Notes: generated by a model not told the origin, from the sequence alone. 64,000 nt of DNA from Planctomycetota bacterium (GCA_016794425.1 JAEUHR010000047.1:1-64000), one strand, 5' to 3'; positions 53,521-62,091 are shown, counted from the first letter of the stretch. Numbers and translations: made by a program.

Positions 53521-53597
53521 GCGCCCGTAGCTCAGTTGGATAGAGCGACGGCCTCCGAAGCCGTAGGTCAGAGGTTCGACTCCTCTCGGGCGTACCA
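53521..53597 (+). tRNA. tRNA-Arg(CCG)
   Basis: 77 nt including encoded CCA. The acceptor stem GCGCCCG/CGGGCGT closes with G1-U72. The D-arm is AGCTCAGTTGGATAGAGC, the anticodon loop CTCCGAA gives CCG, which reads CGG arginine codons, and the T-arm AGAGGTTCGACTCCTCT is standard. Confidence 0.96.
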
Positions 53598-53660
53598 CCT
53601 CAGACCGTCCAGGGCAGACCGTCCAGGGCGCCGCTGTCAGCCCACCCCGCCAGCTTCGCC

Positions 53661-55469
53661 GTGCTGCTCGACTACCGCATCGACGCCAGGCGCCCCGAGC
53701 TGCGCGAGCTCGGGGTCACGCTCGAGTTCGACCTCGATGCGGCGGACGGAACACCGGTCCGCCTGTTCGTGCCGGTCTGGACCCCCGGCAGCTACCTGAT
53801 CCGTGAGTATGGCCGGCACTTCGGTCGGGTCGCCGCCCATGACGCCGGGTCGGGCGCCGCACTGGCCTGCCGCAAGGTCGCGAAGAACCGGTTCGAAGTC
53901 GCGCCGGGCCCGGCGACGCGTCGGGTGCGGGTGACGTGGTCGGTGCATGCCCACGAACTGACGGTTCGCACCGCCGATCTGACGGCAGCACATGCGTTCT
54001 GGAACCACGCGTGCGTGCTGTTGTGGCCGGTGGATCAGCCGCACCGACGTGCACGCATCGTTGTCGACCACCGCCGCGACTGGCATCTCGCGTGCAGCCT
54101 GCCGCGCGAGTCAAAGGCTGCAGAGACGACGACGACGGCACCGTTCGCATCGACCACGCTGCTGGCCACCGATCTCGACGAGGCGATGGATGCGCCGTGC
54201 CTGGTCGGCGACGGCACGCGGCTCGACTGGACCATCGATGGCGTGCCGCACGCAATCGTGCTGGACGGTGCAGCCGGGATCGCGCCACCGCCGACGCTGC
54301 TCGACGACCTGACGCGTGTCGTCACCACGGCGCGTGCCGTGTTCGGCGGTGGCCTGCCCTACGCGAACTACGTGTTCTTGTGCCTGTTCGCGGCCGAGGG
54401 CCACGGCGGCCTCGAACACGCGGCCTCGACCACGCTGCTCGCCGCCCGCACCGCACTCGCCGGCGGCAAGGACTACCGCGAGTTCCTCAGCCTCTGCGCC
54501 CACGAGCTGTTCCACGCCTGGAACGTGAAGCGCATGCGTCCGGCCGAGTTCTGGCGCTACGACTACGAGCAGGAGAACTACACGTCGCTGCTCTGGCTGA
54601 TCGAAGGCTGGACCGCCTACTACGACGACCTGGTGTGCCGGCGCGCCGGGCTGTCGAGCCGCGACGAGTACCTGGCGCTGCTGGCGAAGAACATCGACAC
54701 CCTGCGTACGTCGCCCGGACGGTTGCGGCTCAGCCTCGCGGAATCGAGCTTCGATGCGTGGATCCGCCTCTACCGACCCGACGCGAACACGCGCAATTCG
54801 TCGCAGAACTACTACCTGAACGGTTCCTTGGCCGCGCTGTGTCTGGACTTGTTCCTGCTCGAGCACAGCGGCGGCGCCCGCTGTCTCGATGACGTGCTGC
54901 GGCGGCTCTACCACGCGACGTTCGGCCACGGGCGCGGCTACACCCGCGAAGACGTGGAAGCTGCCTTGCGTGAGGTCGCTGGCGACGGGGCGGTGCGCAA
55001 ACTCGCCGAACTCGTCGACGGCGCGCTCGATCCCGACTTCGCGGCCGCCTTCGCGCCACTGGGTGTGCAGTGCACGGTCGAACCCGGCGACCGCCCGCAG
55101 CTGGGCGTGACGTTCACGGCCGGAGGAACCACGATCAGTGCCGTCGAAGCCGACGGGCCCGCCTTCGTTGGCGGCCTGGCGCCGGGCGACGAGCTGATTG
55201 CGCTGGGCGACCTGCGCGTCGATGGCGGTCGGTGGGCCGAGCTGTGGCGTGCCGTGGCGCGCGTCGGCCAGCCGCTCGAGGTACTGCTGGCGCGTCGTGG
55301 CGTGATGACGCGCTGCACCGTGGTGCCGGGCCCGGCACGCGGGACGACTCGCCTGAAGGTCTCGGCCGAAGCCACGCCAACCCAGGCGCACTTGCGCGAA
55401 CGGTGGCTGGACCCGTTCGGCAACGACGCCAGACCTGCCGCGGCCAGCACAGAGACCAAGAACGCCTGA
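53661..55469 (+). CDS. M61-family (glycyl) aminopeptidase with PDZ domain
   Basis: 602 residues from a GTG. The N-terminal beta-sandwich contains LFVPVWTPGSYLIREYGRHF, a signature of M61. The catalytic domain has HELFHAWNVKRMRP (zinc ligands His281 and His285, catalytic Glu282) and the third ligand Glu315 in WLIEGWTAYYDD. A C-terminal PDZ domain begins around residue 480 (LGVTFTAGGTTISAVEADGPAFVGGLAPGDELIALG). There is no signal peptide, so it is probably cytoplasmic. It follows the tRNA by 63 bp and could be co-transcribed with it. Confidence 0.93.
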   Translation: MLLDYRIDARRPELRELGVTLEFDLDAADGTPVRLFVPVWTPGSYLIREYGRHFGRVAAHDAGSGAALACRKVAKNRFEVAPGPATRRVRVTWSVHAHELTVRTADLTAAHAFWNHACVLLWPVDQPHRRARIVVDHRRDWHLACSLPRESKAAETTTTAPFASTTLLATDLDEAMDAPCLVGDGTRLDWTIDGVPHAIVLDGAAGIAPPPTLLDDLTRVVTTARAVFGGGLPYANYVFLCLFAAEGHGGLEHAASTTLLAARTALAGGKDYREFLSLCAHELFHAWNVKRMRPAEFWRYDYEQENYTSLLWLIEGWTAYYDDLVCRRAGLSSRDEYLALLAKNIDTLRTSPGRLRLSLAESSFDAWIRLYRPDANTRNSSQNYYLNGSLAALCLDLFLLEHSGGARCLDDVLRRLYHATFGHGRGYTREDVEAALREVAGDGAVRKLAELVDGALDPDFAAAFAPLGVQCTVEPGDRPQLGVTFTAGGTTISAVEADGPAFVGGLAPGDELIALGDLRVDGGRWAELWRAVARVGQPLEVLLARRGVMTRCTVVPGPARGTTRLKVSAEATPTQAHLRERWLDPFGNDARPAAASTETKNA

Positions 55470-55488
55470 GTCTCGCCGCGGGAACGCG

Positions 55489-55728
55489 TCAGCCGGCGCG
55501 GTGGCTGCCGTCGCAGTACGGCTGGCTGCGGGTGGCCCCGCAGGCACACCATGCCACGGTGCGGGGCACGTCGAGCACGACCTTCAGTGGCGTCACCTCG
55601 GAACCGCGATGCGAGCCGTCACAGTACGGATAGGTGCCGCTGCGTTCACAACGGCACCACGCGTACTTGCCCGGCACGCACTCGTCGACGAACGGCCCCC
55701 GCTGCTTGCAGCCCGGTGGTCTGGCCAT
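55489..55728 (-). CDS. Double CDGSH iron-sulfur protein
   Basis: 79 residues with two complete CDGSH motifs: WCRCERSGTYPYCDGSH and WCACGATRSQPYCDGSH, each with the C-x-C-x8-C-x3-H type arrangement that binds a [2Fe-2S] cluster with one His ligand. Preceded by GCKQRGPFVDECVPGKYA. It is a small redox protein similar to mitoNEET-related bacterial proteins with tandem clusters. It lies directly downstream of lexA on the same strand (13-bp gap), so it may be co-transcribed and therefore respond to DNA damage. That is inference. Confidence 0.93.
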   Translation of the reverse strand: MARPPGCKQRGPFVDECVPGKYAWCRCERSGTYPYCDGSHRGSEVTPLKVVLDVPRTVAWCACGATRSQPYCDGSHRAG

Positions 55729-55741
55729 CGCAGCGCGGTGA

Positions 55742-56365
55742 TCAGCGGAACCTGCGGATGACGCCGCGCACGACGCCGCGCACCTGCACACGCGTCGTGT
55801 AGATCGGCTCCATGCTCGAGTTCGCCGGCTGCAACCGGATCGTGCCGTTGCGTTCGCGGTAGAAGCGCTTCAGCGTCGCTTCTTCGCCATCGAGGATCGC
55901 GACGACGATGTCGCCGTCGAGCGCCGTCTCGCGGCGTTCGACGACCACGAGATCGCCGTCGTCGATGTGGTCCTCGATCATCGATTTGCCGCGGACCTTC
56001 AGCAGGTAGATGCTGTCGCCCGTGGGCACGAGCTCCGTCAGGCTCATCTCCTGCCGGTCCTCGAGCGCTTCGATCGGTCGGCCCGCGGCGATCATGCCGA
56101 CCAGCGGCACCGTGGGCGCCGGCGCCGACACGCGATCGTCCTCGGCATCCGGATCGTGCAGGATCGCCACGGCGCGCGCCTTGGCGCGATCGCGATGGAT
56201 GGCACCCTTGCGCGTCAGCTGGTTCAGGTGCTCGTGGATCGTGATCTTGCTGACTCCGAGCGCCTGGGCCGCTTCATCCAGAGTCGGCGCGATGCCCTTG
56301 TCGCGCCGGTAGTCGCGGAAGTACCGCAGCACGCGGATCTGCTTCTCCGTAAGCATCAGCTTCAC
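55742..56365 (-). CDS. lexA: SOS repressor LexA
   Basis: 207 residues from a GTG preceded by GGGAGG at nine-base spacing. The winged-helix DNA-binding domain is TEKQIRVLRYFRDYRRDKGIAPTLDEAAQALGV… The cleavage site Ala-Gly is in GMIAAGRPIEA. The catalytic Ser is in VRGKSMIEDHI and the catalytic Lys in GEEATLKRF. On RecA activation it cleaves itself and releases SOS genes. A GTTCN7GTTC direct repeat 35 bp upstream is a likely autoregulatory site. The recognition helix may read the alphaproteobacterial-type motif. Confidence 0.95.
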   Translation of the reverse strand: MKLMLTEKQIRVLRYFRDYRRDKGIAPTLDEAAQALGVSKITIHEHLNQLTRKGAIHRDRAKARAVAILHDPDAEDDRVSAPAPTVPLVGMIAAGRPIEALEDRQEMSLTELVPTGDSIYLLKVRGKSMIEDHIDDGDLVVVERRETALDGDIVVAILDGEEATLKRFYRERNGTIRLQPANSSMEPIYTTRVQVRGVVRGVIRRFR

Positions 56366-56399
56366 GGCAATTGCCCTCCCATGTCAGAAGTGCCTCGAT

Positions 56400-56414
56400 G
56401 TTCGCTACAAGTTC
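56400..56414 (-). promoter_or_regulatory. LexA box (GTTC-N7-GTTC) before lexA
   Basis: GTTCGCTACAAGTTC is a direct repeat with seven-base spacer, the LexA-binding motif described for Alphaproteobacteria. It lies between the upstream small gene and lexA, 35 bp before the lexA start. Confidence 0.65.
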
Positions 56415-56441
56415 GCCGACCGCCCGTCGAACGTGTCCGCC

Positions 56442-56693
56442 TCATGCCAGCAGCGCCAGCATCAGGAACACGGCGAGCATGATACAAGCGCCTGCCACCT
56501 CGACAGCATGTTCGATGCGCTTTCTGGCAAAGGACTTGCCGGCCCCGGGCGCCGCGAAGGCAGGGACCATCGAGGCTGCCACCGCCAGCGACCTGGCACC
56601 GACGAGCGGACGGCGCCGCGGCGGCAACCCTGGCGGGGCCGAGCGGCGACCGGTGGTCAGGAGCGGGAGAGCGGCGCGGGAGGCGAACTTCAT
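56442..56693 (-). CDS. SOS-associated small membrane protein, candidate division inhibitor
   Basis: 83 residues. The N-terminal 60 residues are Arg/Pro/Ala-rich (LTTGRRSAPPGLPPRRRP); the last about 20 residues are a hydrophobic helix (VAGACIMLAVFLMLALLA), so it is probably tail-anchored. An AGG element lies five bases before the ATG. The gene is preceded by a strong promoter with a LexA box next to it (56704-56718, 56724-56751), and lexA follows 76 bp downstream on the same strand. Small membrane proteins induced by SOS, such as SidA of Caulobacter, inhibit cell division; the same role is proposed here on context only. No sequence similarity to SidA, SulA or YneA is visible. Confidence 0.65.
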   Translation of the reverse strand: MKFASRAALPLLTTGRRSAPPGLPPRRRPLVGARSLAVAASMVPAFAAPGAGKSFARKRIEHAVEVAGACIMLAVFLMLALLA

Positions 56694-56703
56694 GCGAACC
56701 TCG

Positions 56704-56718
56704 GTTCGGTCAGGGTTC
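56704..56718 (-). promoter_or_regulatory. LexA box (GTTC-N7-GTTC) at the small-protein promoter
   Basis: GTTCGGTCAGGGTTC matches the same direct-repeat motif as the site before lexA, with seven-base spacing. It covers the predicted transcription start of the small membrane protein, 10 bp before its ATG. Confidence 0.72.
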
Positions 56719-56723
56719 GTCTC

Positions 56724-56751
56724 AGGTTAGCAGTTTGTTTGGTTCTGTCAA
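56724..56751 (-). promoter_or_regulatory. Sigma-70-type promoter upstream of the SOS small protein
   Basis: On the minus strand TTGACA (56746-56751) is a perfect -35 box; TAACCT (56724-56729) follows after 16 bases as the -10. The start point would fall in the LexA box, so LexA should block transcription. Confidence 0.72.
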
Positions 56752-56892
56752 GAGCCAGTGCTTGGCAGCGGGTGGTCGAAGGTCGCACACCGAACGGCAC
56801 ACCGGGCCCGGACCGAAATCACGGCCCGATCCCGCGGTTTCCCGCCCATCATGCACGGGTCACCACGCCCCGGACCCCGATCGACGCTGCGG

Positions 56893-57441
56893 ATGCTCCG
56901 CCCGACCGACACCCTGCGCAGTGAGCACGCCGCCATCGCCGCCGGCCTGTCGGTCGTCGGCGCCATCGCGGCGCACGTGCGCGGCGGCGGCGAGTTTCCG
57001 TCCGCGGACGTCGCGGAGCTGCTGCGCTTTCTGCGGGAGTTCCTGCAGGCGGCGCACCTGCACAAGGAAGCACAGTTCCTCTATCCGGGCGCGGCGATGA
57101 ACGGCGACGAACACGCCGCCACCGTGGTCGGCGACCTGATGCGCCTGCACGACGAGGTCACGGACCTGCTGCACGCCCTCGTGCTGTTCTGGGAACCGAG
57201 CGGCGAACTGACCGCGGCCGAACGGCTCGGCTTCGCCGATGCTGCAGCAACGCTGGTGGCGCGGGTGCGGCGCATGCAGCAGATCGAGGAGGGCGAGCTG
57301 TTCCCGACGTGTGAAGCCGTGGTGCCGGCGGACGACCAGCTCGAGTGGAACCAGCGCTTCGCCGACATCGACCGCGAGCGCAGCACCGCCGCCGCCTGGT
57401 GGCCCCGTCTGACGGCCCTGCAGCAGCGTTGGGCCAGCTGA
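56893..57441 (+). CDS. Hemerythrin-like domain protein
   Basis: 182 residues. Helical with the ligand pattern of hemerythrin HHE domains: LRSEHAAIAAGL, LQAAHLHKEAQFLYP, LMRLHDEVTDLL and RRMQQIEEGELFPTCE. These residues are in the right order to bind a di-iron centre, although the final His of the classical set is replaced by an acidic motif. It may sense or store oxygen or nitric oxide, or scavenge iron. It is divergent from the lexA-side genes, and the ATG is chosen over two upstream in-frame starts (56758, 56851) that would overlap the SOS promoter. Confidence 0.75.
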   Translation: MLRPTDTLRSEHAAIAAGLSVVGAIAAHVRGGGEFPSADVAELLRFLREFLQAAHLHKEAQFLYPGAAMNGDEHAATVVGDLMRLHDEVTDLLHALVLFWEPSGELTAAERLGFADAAATLVARVRRMQQIEEGELFPTCEAVVPADDQLEWNQRFADIDRERSTAAAWWPRLTALQQRWAS

Positions 57442-57547
57442 CCCCGGCCCTTGTGCGAGCCGGCACCGGCCGCAGAATGGCGCCGCTGGAACACGCCGCT
57501 TCGGTCACGGGCCGGTCAGCCCGCGCGGCGTCACGGAGCCTTTCGCG

Positions 57548-58222
57548 ATGATCCTGAATCTCTCCCGTCCGCTGGTCTTCCTCGACTTCGAATCCACCGG
57601 CCTCGACACCCAGAACGACCGCATCGTCGAACTCGCGTTCGTGCGCCTGTCGCCGGACGGCAGTCGGGAAGCACTGGTGCGGCCGGTCAACCCCGGCGTC
57701 GCGGCGATGAGCAAGGGCGCGACCAAGGTGACCGGCATCCACACCAACGACGCCTGCGGCCTGTTCGGCGACGGCGGCAAGAAGCCGGCCCAGCCGCTGC
57801 GCAAGCTCGGGCCCGAACTGCTGGCGTTCCTCGGCGACAGCGACCTCGCCGGCTTCAACCAGATCGCCTACGACATCCCGCTGTGGCTGGCCGAGTGCAA
57901 GCGCCACGGCATCCCGTTCGAGCTGAAGGGGCGGCGCCAGGTCGACGTGAAGGTGCTGTTCCACGCCTGCGAGAAGACCTGGGATCGTTTCCTGATGGGG
58001 CCGCGCAACCTCGGCGCCGCCGTGCGCCACTACTGCGGCCGCGAACTCGAGGGCGCGCACTCGGCCGAAGTCGACACGCAGGCGACCGTCGACGTGTTGC
58101 TGGCGCAGCTGCGGCGGCACACCGAACTGCCGCGCGACGTGCAGGGGCTGCACGACTTCTGCGAACGCAACAGCGACCGCAATCGCGACGAGGAGCCCGC
58201 GGCGCGCGGCACGACGGCATGA
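57548..58222 (+). CDS. DnaQ-like 3'-5' exonuclease
   Basis: 224 residues. The DEDDh motifs are ExoI LVFLDFESTGLDTQNDRIVE, ExoII LAGFNQIAYDIPLW, and ExoIII HSAEVDTQATVDVLL (HxAxxD). This fits the proofreading/oligoribonuclease-like exonuclease family. It overlaps the following thioesterase start by four bases (ATGA), so it opens a three-gene operon. A general role in DNA or RNA trimming is likely; the substrate is not defined by sequence. Confidence 0.92.
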   Translation: MILNLSRPLVFLDFESTGLDTQNDRIVELAFVRLSPDGSREALVRPVNPGVAAMSKGATKVTGIHTNDACGLFGDGGKKPAQPLRKLGPELLAFLGDSDLAGFNQIAYDIPLWLAECKRHGIPFELKGRRQVDVKVLFHACEKTWDRFLMGPRNLGAAVRHYCGRELEGAHSAEVDTQATVDVLLAQLRRHTELPRDVQGLHDFCERNSDRNRDEEPAARGTTA

Positions 58223-58659
58223 CGTTCCGCACCCAGCTGCGCTACCGCTTCGGCGACATCGACGATGCCGGCATCGCCTACTACCCGAAGCTGCTGCACT
58301 ACTTCCACTGCGCGTTCGAGGACTGGTGGAGCGACGGGCTCGGCCATCCGTACCCGCGCCTGCTGAAGGAGGACAAGCTGGGCCTGCCGGCGGTGAAGCT
58401 CGAGGCCGAGTTCTTCGCGCCGGTCCGCTACGGCGACGAGCCGTTCGTGCACCTCGGCGTGCTGCGGATCGGCGAGTCGTCGGTCGAGTTCGGCTTCTGG
58501 ATGACGCGCGGCGCCGAGGACAAGCCGTTGTGCCGCGCGCGCGTGCTGACGGCCGCCGTCGACATGGTGTCGCTGCGCAAGCGCGTGCTGCCCGACGTCT
58601 GGCGCGAGCGCTTCCAGGCCTTCACGCTGCGCGAGGCGGACTTCCCGCGCGGCCGGTGA
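58219..58659 (+). CDS. Hotdog-fold acyl-CoA thioesterase
   Basis: 146 residues. YRFGDIDDAGIAYYPKLLHYFHCAFEDWW is the 4-hydroxybenzoyl-CoA thioesterase/YbgC-type active-site segment, with the catalytic Asp and conserved Tyr. The rest of the hotdog fold follows (EAEFFAPVRYGDEPFVHL…, ESSVEFGFWMTRG). The substrate chain length is not inferable. It is translationally coupled on both sides (ATGA and GTGA). Confidence 0.88.
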   Translation: MTFRTQLRYRFGDIDDAGIAYYPKLLHYFHCAFEDWWSDGLGHPYPRLLKEDKLGLPAVKLEAEFFAPVRYGDEPFVHLGVLRIGESSVEFGFWMTRGAEDKPLCRARVLTAAVDMVSLRKRVLPDVWRERFQAFTLREADFPRGR

Positions 58660-59432
58660 ACGGCCGCGACGACGCGACCGGAACACCACCGCCGGGCCGC
58701 TGGCGCCTGGGCCTCGGCACCGCCGTGGCGCTGTTCGTGTTCGCGCGCTTGCGCGGCGAACTGGGCGCCTACGTCGCCATGCACCGCTGGCTCGCCGACC
58801 ATGGCGTCGACGAGGCCGTGCGGCAACTGGACCACGCGCTGTGGATCGTCGCCGGCGCCGTGCTCGCGGCGCGGCTCGCCTACGGCCGCGGCGGCGTGCT
58901 GCGCGGCCTCGGCCTCACGCGCGGCATCGGCCGGGCGGCGGTGTTCGCGCTGGCCGCCGGAGCGCCGATGCTGCTGCAGGCGGCCATCGGCGCCGACGGC
59001 GTGCACTGGAACACCGCCATCGCGCACGGGGTGCTGCTGGCGCCGCTGGTCGAAGAACTGTTCTTCCGCGCCGTGCTGGTGGCGATCCCGGTGCGCTGCG
59101 GCTCGCTGCCGTTCTGGCCGGTCGCGATCGTGGCCGGCGTGCTGTTCGGCTCCATGCACGTGCCGTGGAACGCCACGTTCGGCGCCGGCCACCTCGGTGT
59201 GCTCGCCGCCACCACCGCCGGCGGCATCTGGTACGGCTGGCTGCTGCGCTGCTTCGACTGGCAGCTCTGGCCCACGATCCTGCTGCACGCGGTCATGAAC
59301 GGCGCCTGGGCCGTGTTCGCCGCGGCCGACGACGCCGCCGGCGGCGTGTGGCCGAACATCGGCCGCGGGTTGACGATCGCGGTCGGCACGGTGCTGGCGC
59401 TGCGCCAACGCCGGCGACAGCGCGCCGGCTAG
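58656..59432 (+). CDS. CPBP-family intramembrane metalloprotease
   Basis: 258 residues from a GTG overlapping the thioesterase stop. About six to eight membrane segments. The CPBP/Abi signature LAPLVEELFFRAVLVAIP contains the EExxxR motif, followed by GVLFGSMHVPW (FxxxH) and TILLHAVMNGAW (second His). These form the metal-dependent active site inside the membrane. Such proteases process prenylated or membrane substrates. Convergent with the ABC ATPase gene (four-base overlap). Confidence 0.9.
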   Translation: MNGRDDATGTPPPGRWRLGLGTAVALFVFARLRGELGAYVAMHRWLADHGVDEAVRQLDHALWIVAGAVLAARLAYGRGGVLRGLGLTRGIGRAAVFALAAGAPMLLQAAIGADGVHWNTAIAHGVLLAPLVEELFFRAVLVAIPVRCGSLPFWPVAIVAGVLFGSMHVPWNATFGAGHLGVLAATTAGGIWYGWLLRCFDWQLWPTILLHAVMNGAWAVFAAADDAAGGVWPNIGRGLTIAVGTVLALRQRRRQRAG

Positions 59433-60190
59433 AGCCGGAAGTCGCGCGGGAAGAAGCCGGCGGCGGCCCGCGAGCGCACGCCGAACACCGCCGCCAGGTT
59501 CGCGTCGGCCAGCGCCGCTTCGGGCGGTGCGTCGGCGAACACGCGGCCTTCGTGCAGCAGCACGACGCGCGTGCAGCACGGCGCGATCAGGTTGAGGTCG
59601 TGCGACGCGACCAGCACGCCGCGGCCCGCCGCCGCGAGGTCGCGCAGCAGCGCCGTGAGGCGCAGCGCGTGCTCGAGGTCGAGGTTGCTGGTCGGTTCGT
59701 CGAGCAGCAGCAGCGGCGCTTCGGTCGCCAGCGCGCGGGCGACCGCGACGCGGCGCAGTTCGCCGCCCGACAGCGTCGTCACGCGGCGGTCGGCGAACGC
59801 GCCGGCGTCGACGGCGGCGAGCGCGCGGTCGACGGCGGCGAGGTCGTCGGGCTGCAGCGGCGCACCGCGGCGGCGGTGCGGATGGCGGCCCATCGTCACC
59901 AGTTCGCGGCCGGTGAACTCGAACGCGTTCTCGGCGTCCTGCGGCACGAACGCCAGCGCACGCGCGCGCGCCGGCGCCGGCCAGTCCGCGAGCGGACGAT
60001 CGTGCAGCCGCACCTGGCCCGCATCGGCGTTCGCGGCGCCGATCAGCAGGCGCAGCAGGGTGCTCTTGCCGGCGCCGTTGCGGCCCGCGAGCAGCACCAG
60101 TTCGCCCGGGCGCAGCGTGAACGTCACGCCGTCGAGCACCTGGCGCTCGCCCAGGCGCAGCCGCAGGTCCTGCGCCGCGAGGTCGGTCAC
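59429..60190 (-). CDS. btuD: ABC transporter ATP-binding subunit, BtuD/FhuC type
   Basis: 253 residues from a GTG. Walker A LLAGRNGAGKSTLLRLL, Q-loop FVPQDAENAFEFTGRELV, signature LSGGELRRVAVARAL, Walker B LLLLDEPTSNLD and the H-loop ASHDL. The MGRHPHRR segment is typical of iron-siderophore/heme/B12 importers. It powers the permease encoded by the overlapping upstream gene (GTGA). Confidence 0.93.
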   Translation of the reverse strand: MTDLAAQDLRLRLGERQVLDGVTFTLRPGELVLLAGRNGAGKSTLLRLLIGAANADAGQVRLHDRPLADWPAPARARALAFVPQDAENAFEFTGRELVTMGRHPHRRRGAPLQPDDLAAVDRALAAVDAGAFADRRVTTLSGGELRRVAVARALATEAPLLLLDEPTSNLDLEHALRLTALLRDLAAAGRGVLVASHDLNLIAPCCTRVVLLHEGRVFADAPPEAALADANLAAVFGVRSRAAAGFFPRDFRL

Positions 60191-61203
60191 AGCGCCTCGC
60201 CGCGGCGGTGCCGCGCCAGCAGGAACAGGAAGTAGGGTGCACCGAGGATCGCGGTGACGACGCCGAGCCGCAGGTTCGCGTCGGGCGGCGCGAGGCGGCA
60301 CGCGAGGTCGCTGCCGACCAGCAGCAGCGCGCCGAGCAGTGCCGCCGCCGGCAACAGCGCCGCGTGCGCGGGCCCGACCAGCAGCCGGGCCAGGTGCGGC
60401 ACCACGAGCCCGACGAACGCGATGCCGCCGGTGTTGGAGACCGTCGTCGCGCAGAGTCCGCACGCCAGCCACAGCAGCGCGCGGCGCGTGCGCTGCGCGT
60501 CGAGGCCGAGGCTGTGCGCGCTGTCGTCGCGCAGCGTCAGCAGGTCCAGCTGCCGCGCGCGCGGCAGCACGCAGCCGCCGAACAGCACGCAACCGCCGGC
60601 CGTGATCGCCGCGTGTTCCCACGTGCGCGCCTCGAGCCCGCCCATCAGCCAGAACAGCACCTCCGAGCTGGCCGTGTAGTTGCGCATGCTGAACGTCACC
60701 ACGAACGCGGTCAGCGCCCCGACCAGTGTGTTCAGCGCGATGCCGGCCAGCAGCAGGCCGGCGACCGACCACCGGCCGTGCGCACCCGCCAGCACGAACA
60801 CGAGGCTCGTGACCACGACCGCGCCCAGCAGCGACGCCGCCGGCACCACCAGCACCGCGGCGCCTGCGAACTTGCACACGATCGCCAGGGCGCCGCCCAG
60901 CGCGGCGCCGGCAGCCGTGCCGACCAGGTCCGGCGATGCGAGCGGGTTGCGGAAGCACGCCTGCATCACGACACCGGCCAGCGCCAGCGCCGCACCGCCG
61001 AACGCCGCGACCAGCAGCCGCGGCAGCCGGATCTCGGTGCAGACGAACCGGTGGATCGCGGCGTCGGCCGGGTCGGCCGTGCCGGTCGCGAGCCGCCACA
61101 GGTCGACGAGGCCGGGCGCCTCGCGCGCCAACGCCAGGTAGAACAAGGCCACGGCCAGCAGTCCGAGCCCGAGCAGCGGCAGCAGGCGGCGCGGCGCGGT
61201 CAC
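60187..61203 (-). CDS. btuC: BtuC/FecD-type ABC permease
   Basis: 338 residues from a GTG. Polytopic with about ten helices. Family features: RLPRLLVAAFGGAALALAGVVMQACFRNPLASPDLVG, WLMGGLEARTWEHAA, and the coupling region VVPHLARLLVGPAHAALLPAAALLGALLLVGSDL. It forms the channel for vitamin B12, heme or iron-siderophore import. It is translationally coupled on both sides. Confidence 0.93.
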   Translation of the reverse strand: MTAPRRLLPLLGLGLLAVALFYLALAREAPGLVDLWRLATGTADPADAAIHRFVCTEIRLPRLLVAAFGGAALALAGVVMQACFRNPLASPDLVGTAAGAALGGALAIVCKFAGAAVLVVPAASLLGAVVVTSLVFVLAGAHGRWSVAGLLLAGIALNTLVGALTAFVVTFSMRNYTASSEVLFWLMGGLEARTWEHAAITAGGCVLFGGCVLPRARQLDLLTLRDDSAHSLGLDAQRTRRALLWLACGLCATTVSNTGGIAFVGLVVPHLARLLVGPAHAALLPAAALLGALLLVGSDLACRLAPPDANLRLGVVTAILGAPYFLFLLARHRRGEAL

Positions 61204-62084
61204 GGTCGGCCCCAGCGCCGCAGCGTGGCCTGCACGAACTCGGCGGCGCCGACCACGTGGTGCGACGTCGTGCTCAGCAGCGGTCCCGGGATCGCGACGA
61301 TGCGGCCCTGCTGCACGCACGGCAGCAGCCGCAGCCCCGGATGCTGCCGCAGCCACTCGCCCGCGTGCTGCTCGGCATCGGCCGGCGCCTCAACGACGAT
61401 CGCGTCGGGCCGCCAGGCCAGCACGGTCTCGGCGTCGAGTCGGCGGAACGCGCCGACGCCGTGCGCGGCGGCGAGGTTCTGCACGCCGGCCGCGGCCAGC
61501 ACGGCGTCGGGCAACGAGCCGCGGCCGTAGCTGTGCAACGCGCCGTCGAGGCTCAGCACGCGCCAGTCGGCGAACGCGTTCGCCTCGGCGCGCACCGCAG
61601 CCAGCCCCTGCTCCATGCGCGCGACCAGCCGTTCGGCGGCATCGTCGAGGTGGCAGACGCGGCCGATCCGGCGCACGTTGGCGGCGACGTCGGCGAACGA
61701 CGCCGCGTCGGCAGTGCGCACGACCGGCACCTCGGCATGGCGCAGCAGCGCGAGCGTCTCGGCGCGCGTGAACGCGTCGACGATCACGAGGTCCGGCCGC
61801 GCGGCCAGTAGCCGTTCGGGCGCCGCAGCGCAGGTCGGCAGCCCGTGAACCGCGGCGGCGGTCAGCGCGAAGCGCGGGTTGGCGGCCAGTTCGTGCACTG
61901 CCGCGAGCCGTTCGCGCGGCGCCAGTTCGAGCAGCACCTCGGTCGCCAGGATCGAGCCGGCGACGATGCGCTGCGGCGGCGCCGCCGGCCGCCAGTCGGG
62001 GGCGTCCCACGCCGCGGCACCGCCACAAGCCGCGAGCAGCGGCAGGGCGGTCAGCAGCAGCGGGCAGCACGGGCTTTGGCGCAC
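61200..62084 (-). CDS. btuF: BtuF-like substrate-binding lipoprotein
   Basis: 294 residues from a GTG. Lipoprotein signal LLLTALPLLAACGG with Cys in the lipobox. A cluster A-type periplasmic-binding fold follows: RIVAGSILATEVLLELAPRERLAAVHELA…, AARPDLVIVDAFT, GVQNLAAAHGVGAFRRLDAE and a long bridging helix (DDAAERLVARMEQGLAAVRAEA). It captures the ligand (B12, heme or ferric siderophore). It is coupled to btuC by a four-base overlap. Seven bases separate it from the upstream HtrA-like gene, so the whole cluster may be co-transcribed. Confidence 0.9.
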   Translation of the reverse strand: MRQSPCCPLLLTALPLLAACGGAAAWDAPDWRPAAPPQRIVAGSILATEVLLELAPRERLAAVHELAANPRFALTAAAVHGLPTCAAAPERLLAARPDLVIVDAFTRAETLALLRHAEVPVVRTADAASFADVAANVRRIGRVCHLDDAAERLVARMEQGLAAVRAEANAFADWRVLSLDGALHSYGRGSLPDAVLAAAGVQNLAAAHGVGAFRRLDAETVLAWRPDAIVVEAPADAEQHAGEWLRQHPGLRLLPCVQQGRIVAIPGPLLSTTSHHVVGAAEFVQATLRRWGRP

Positions 62085-62091
62085 GCGCGCA

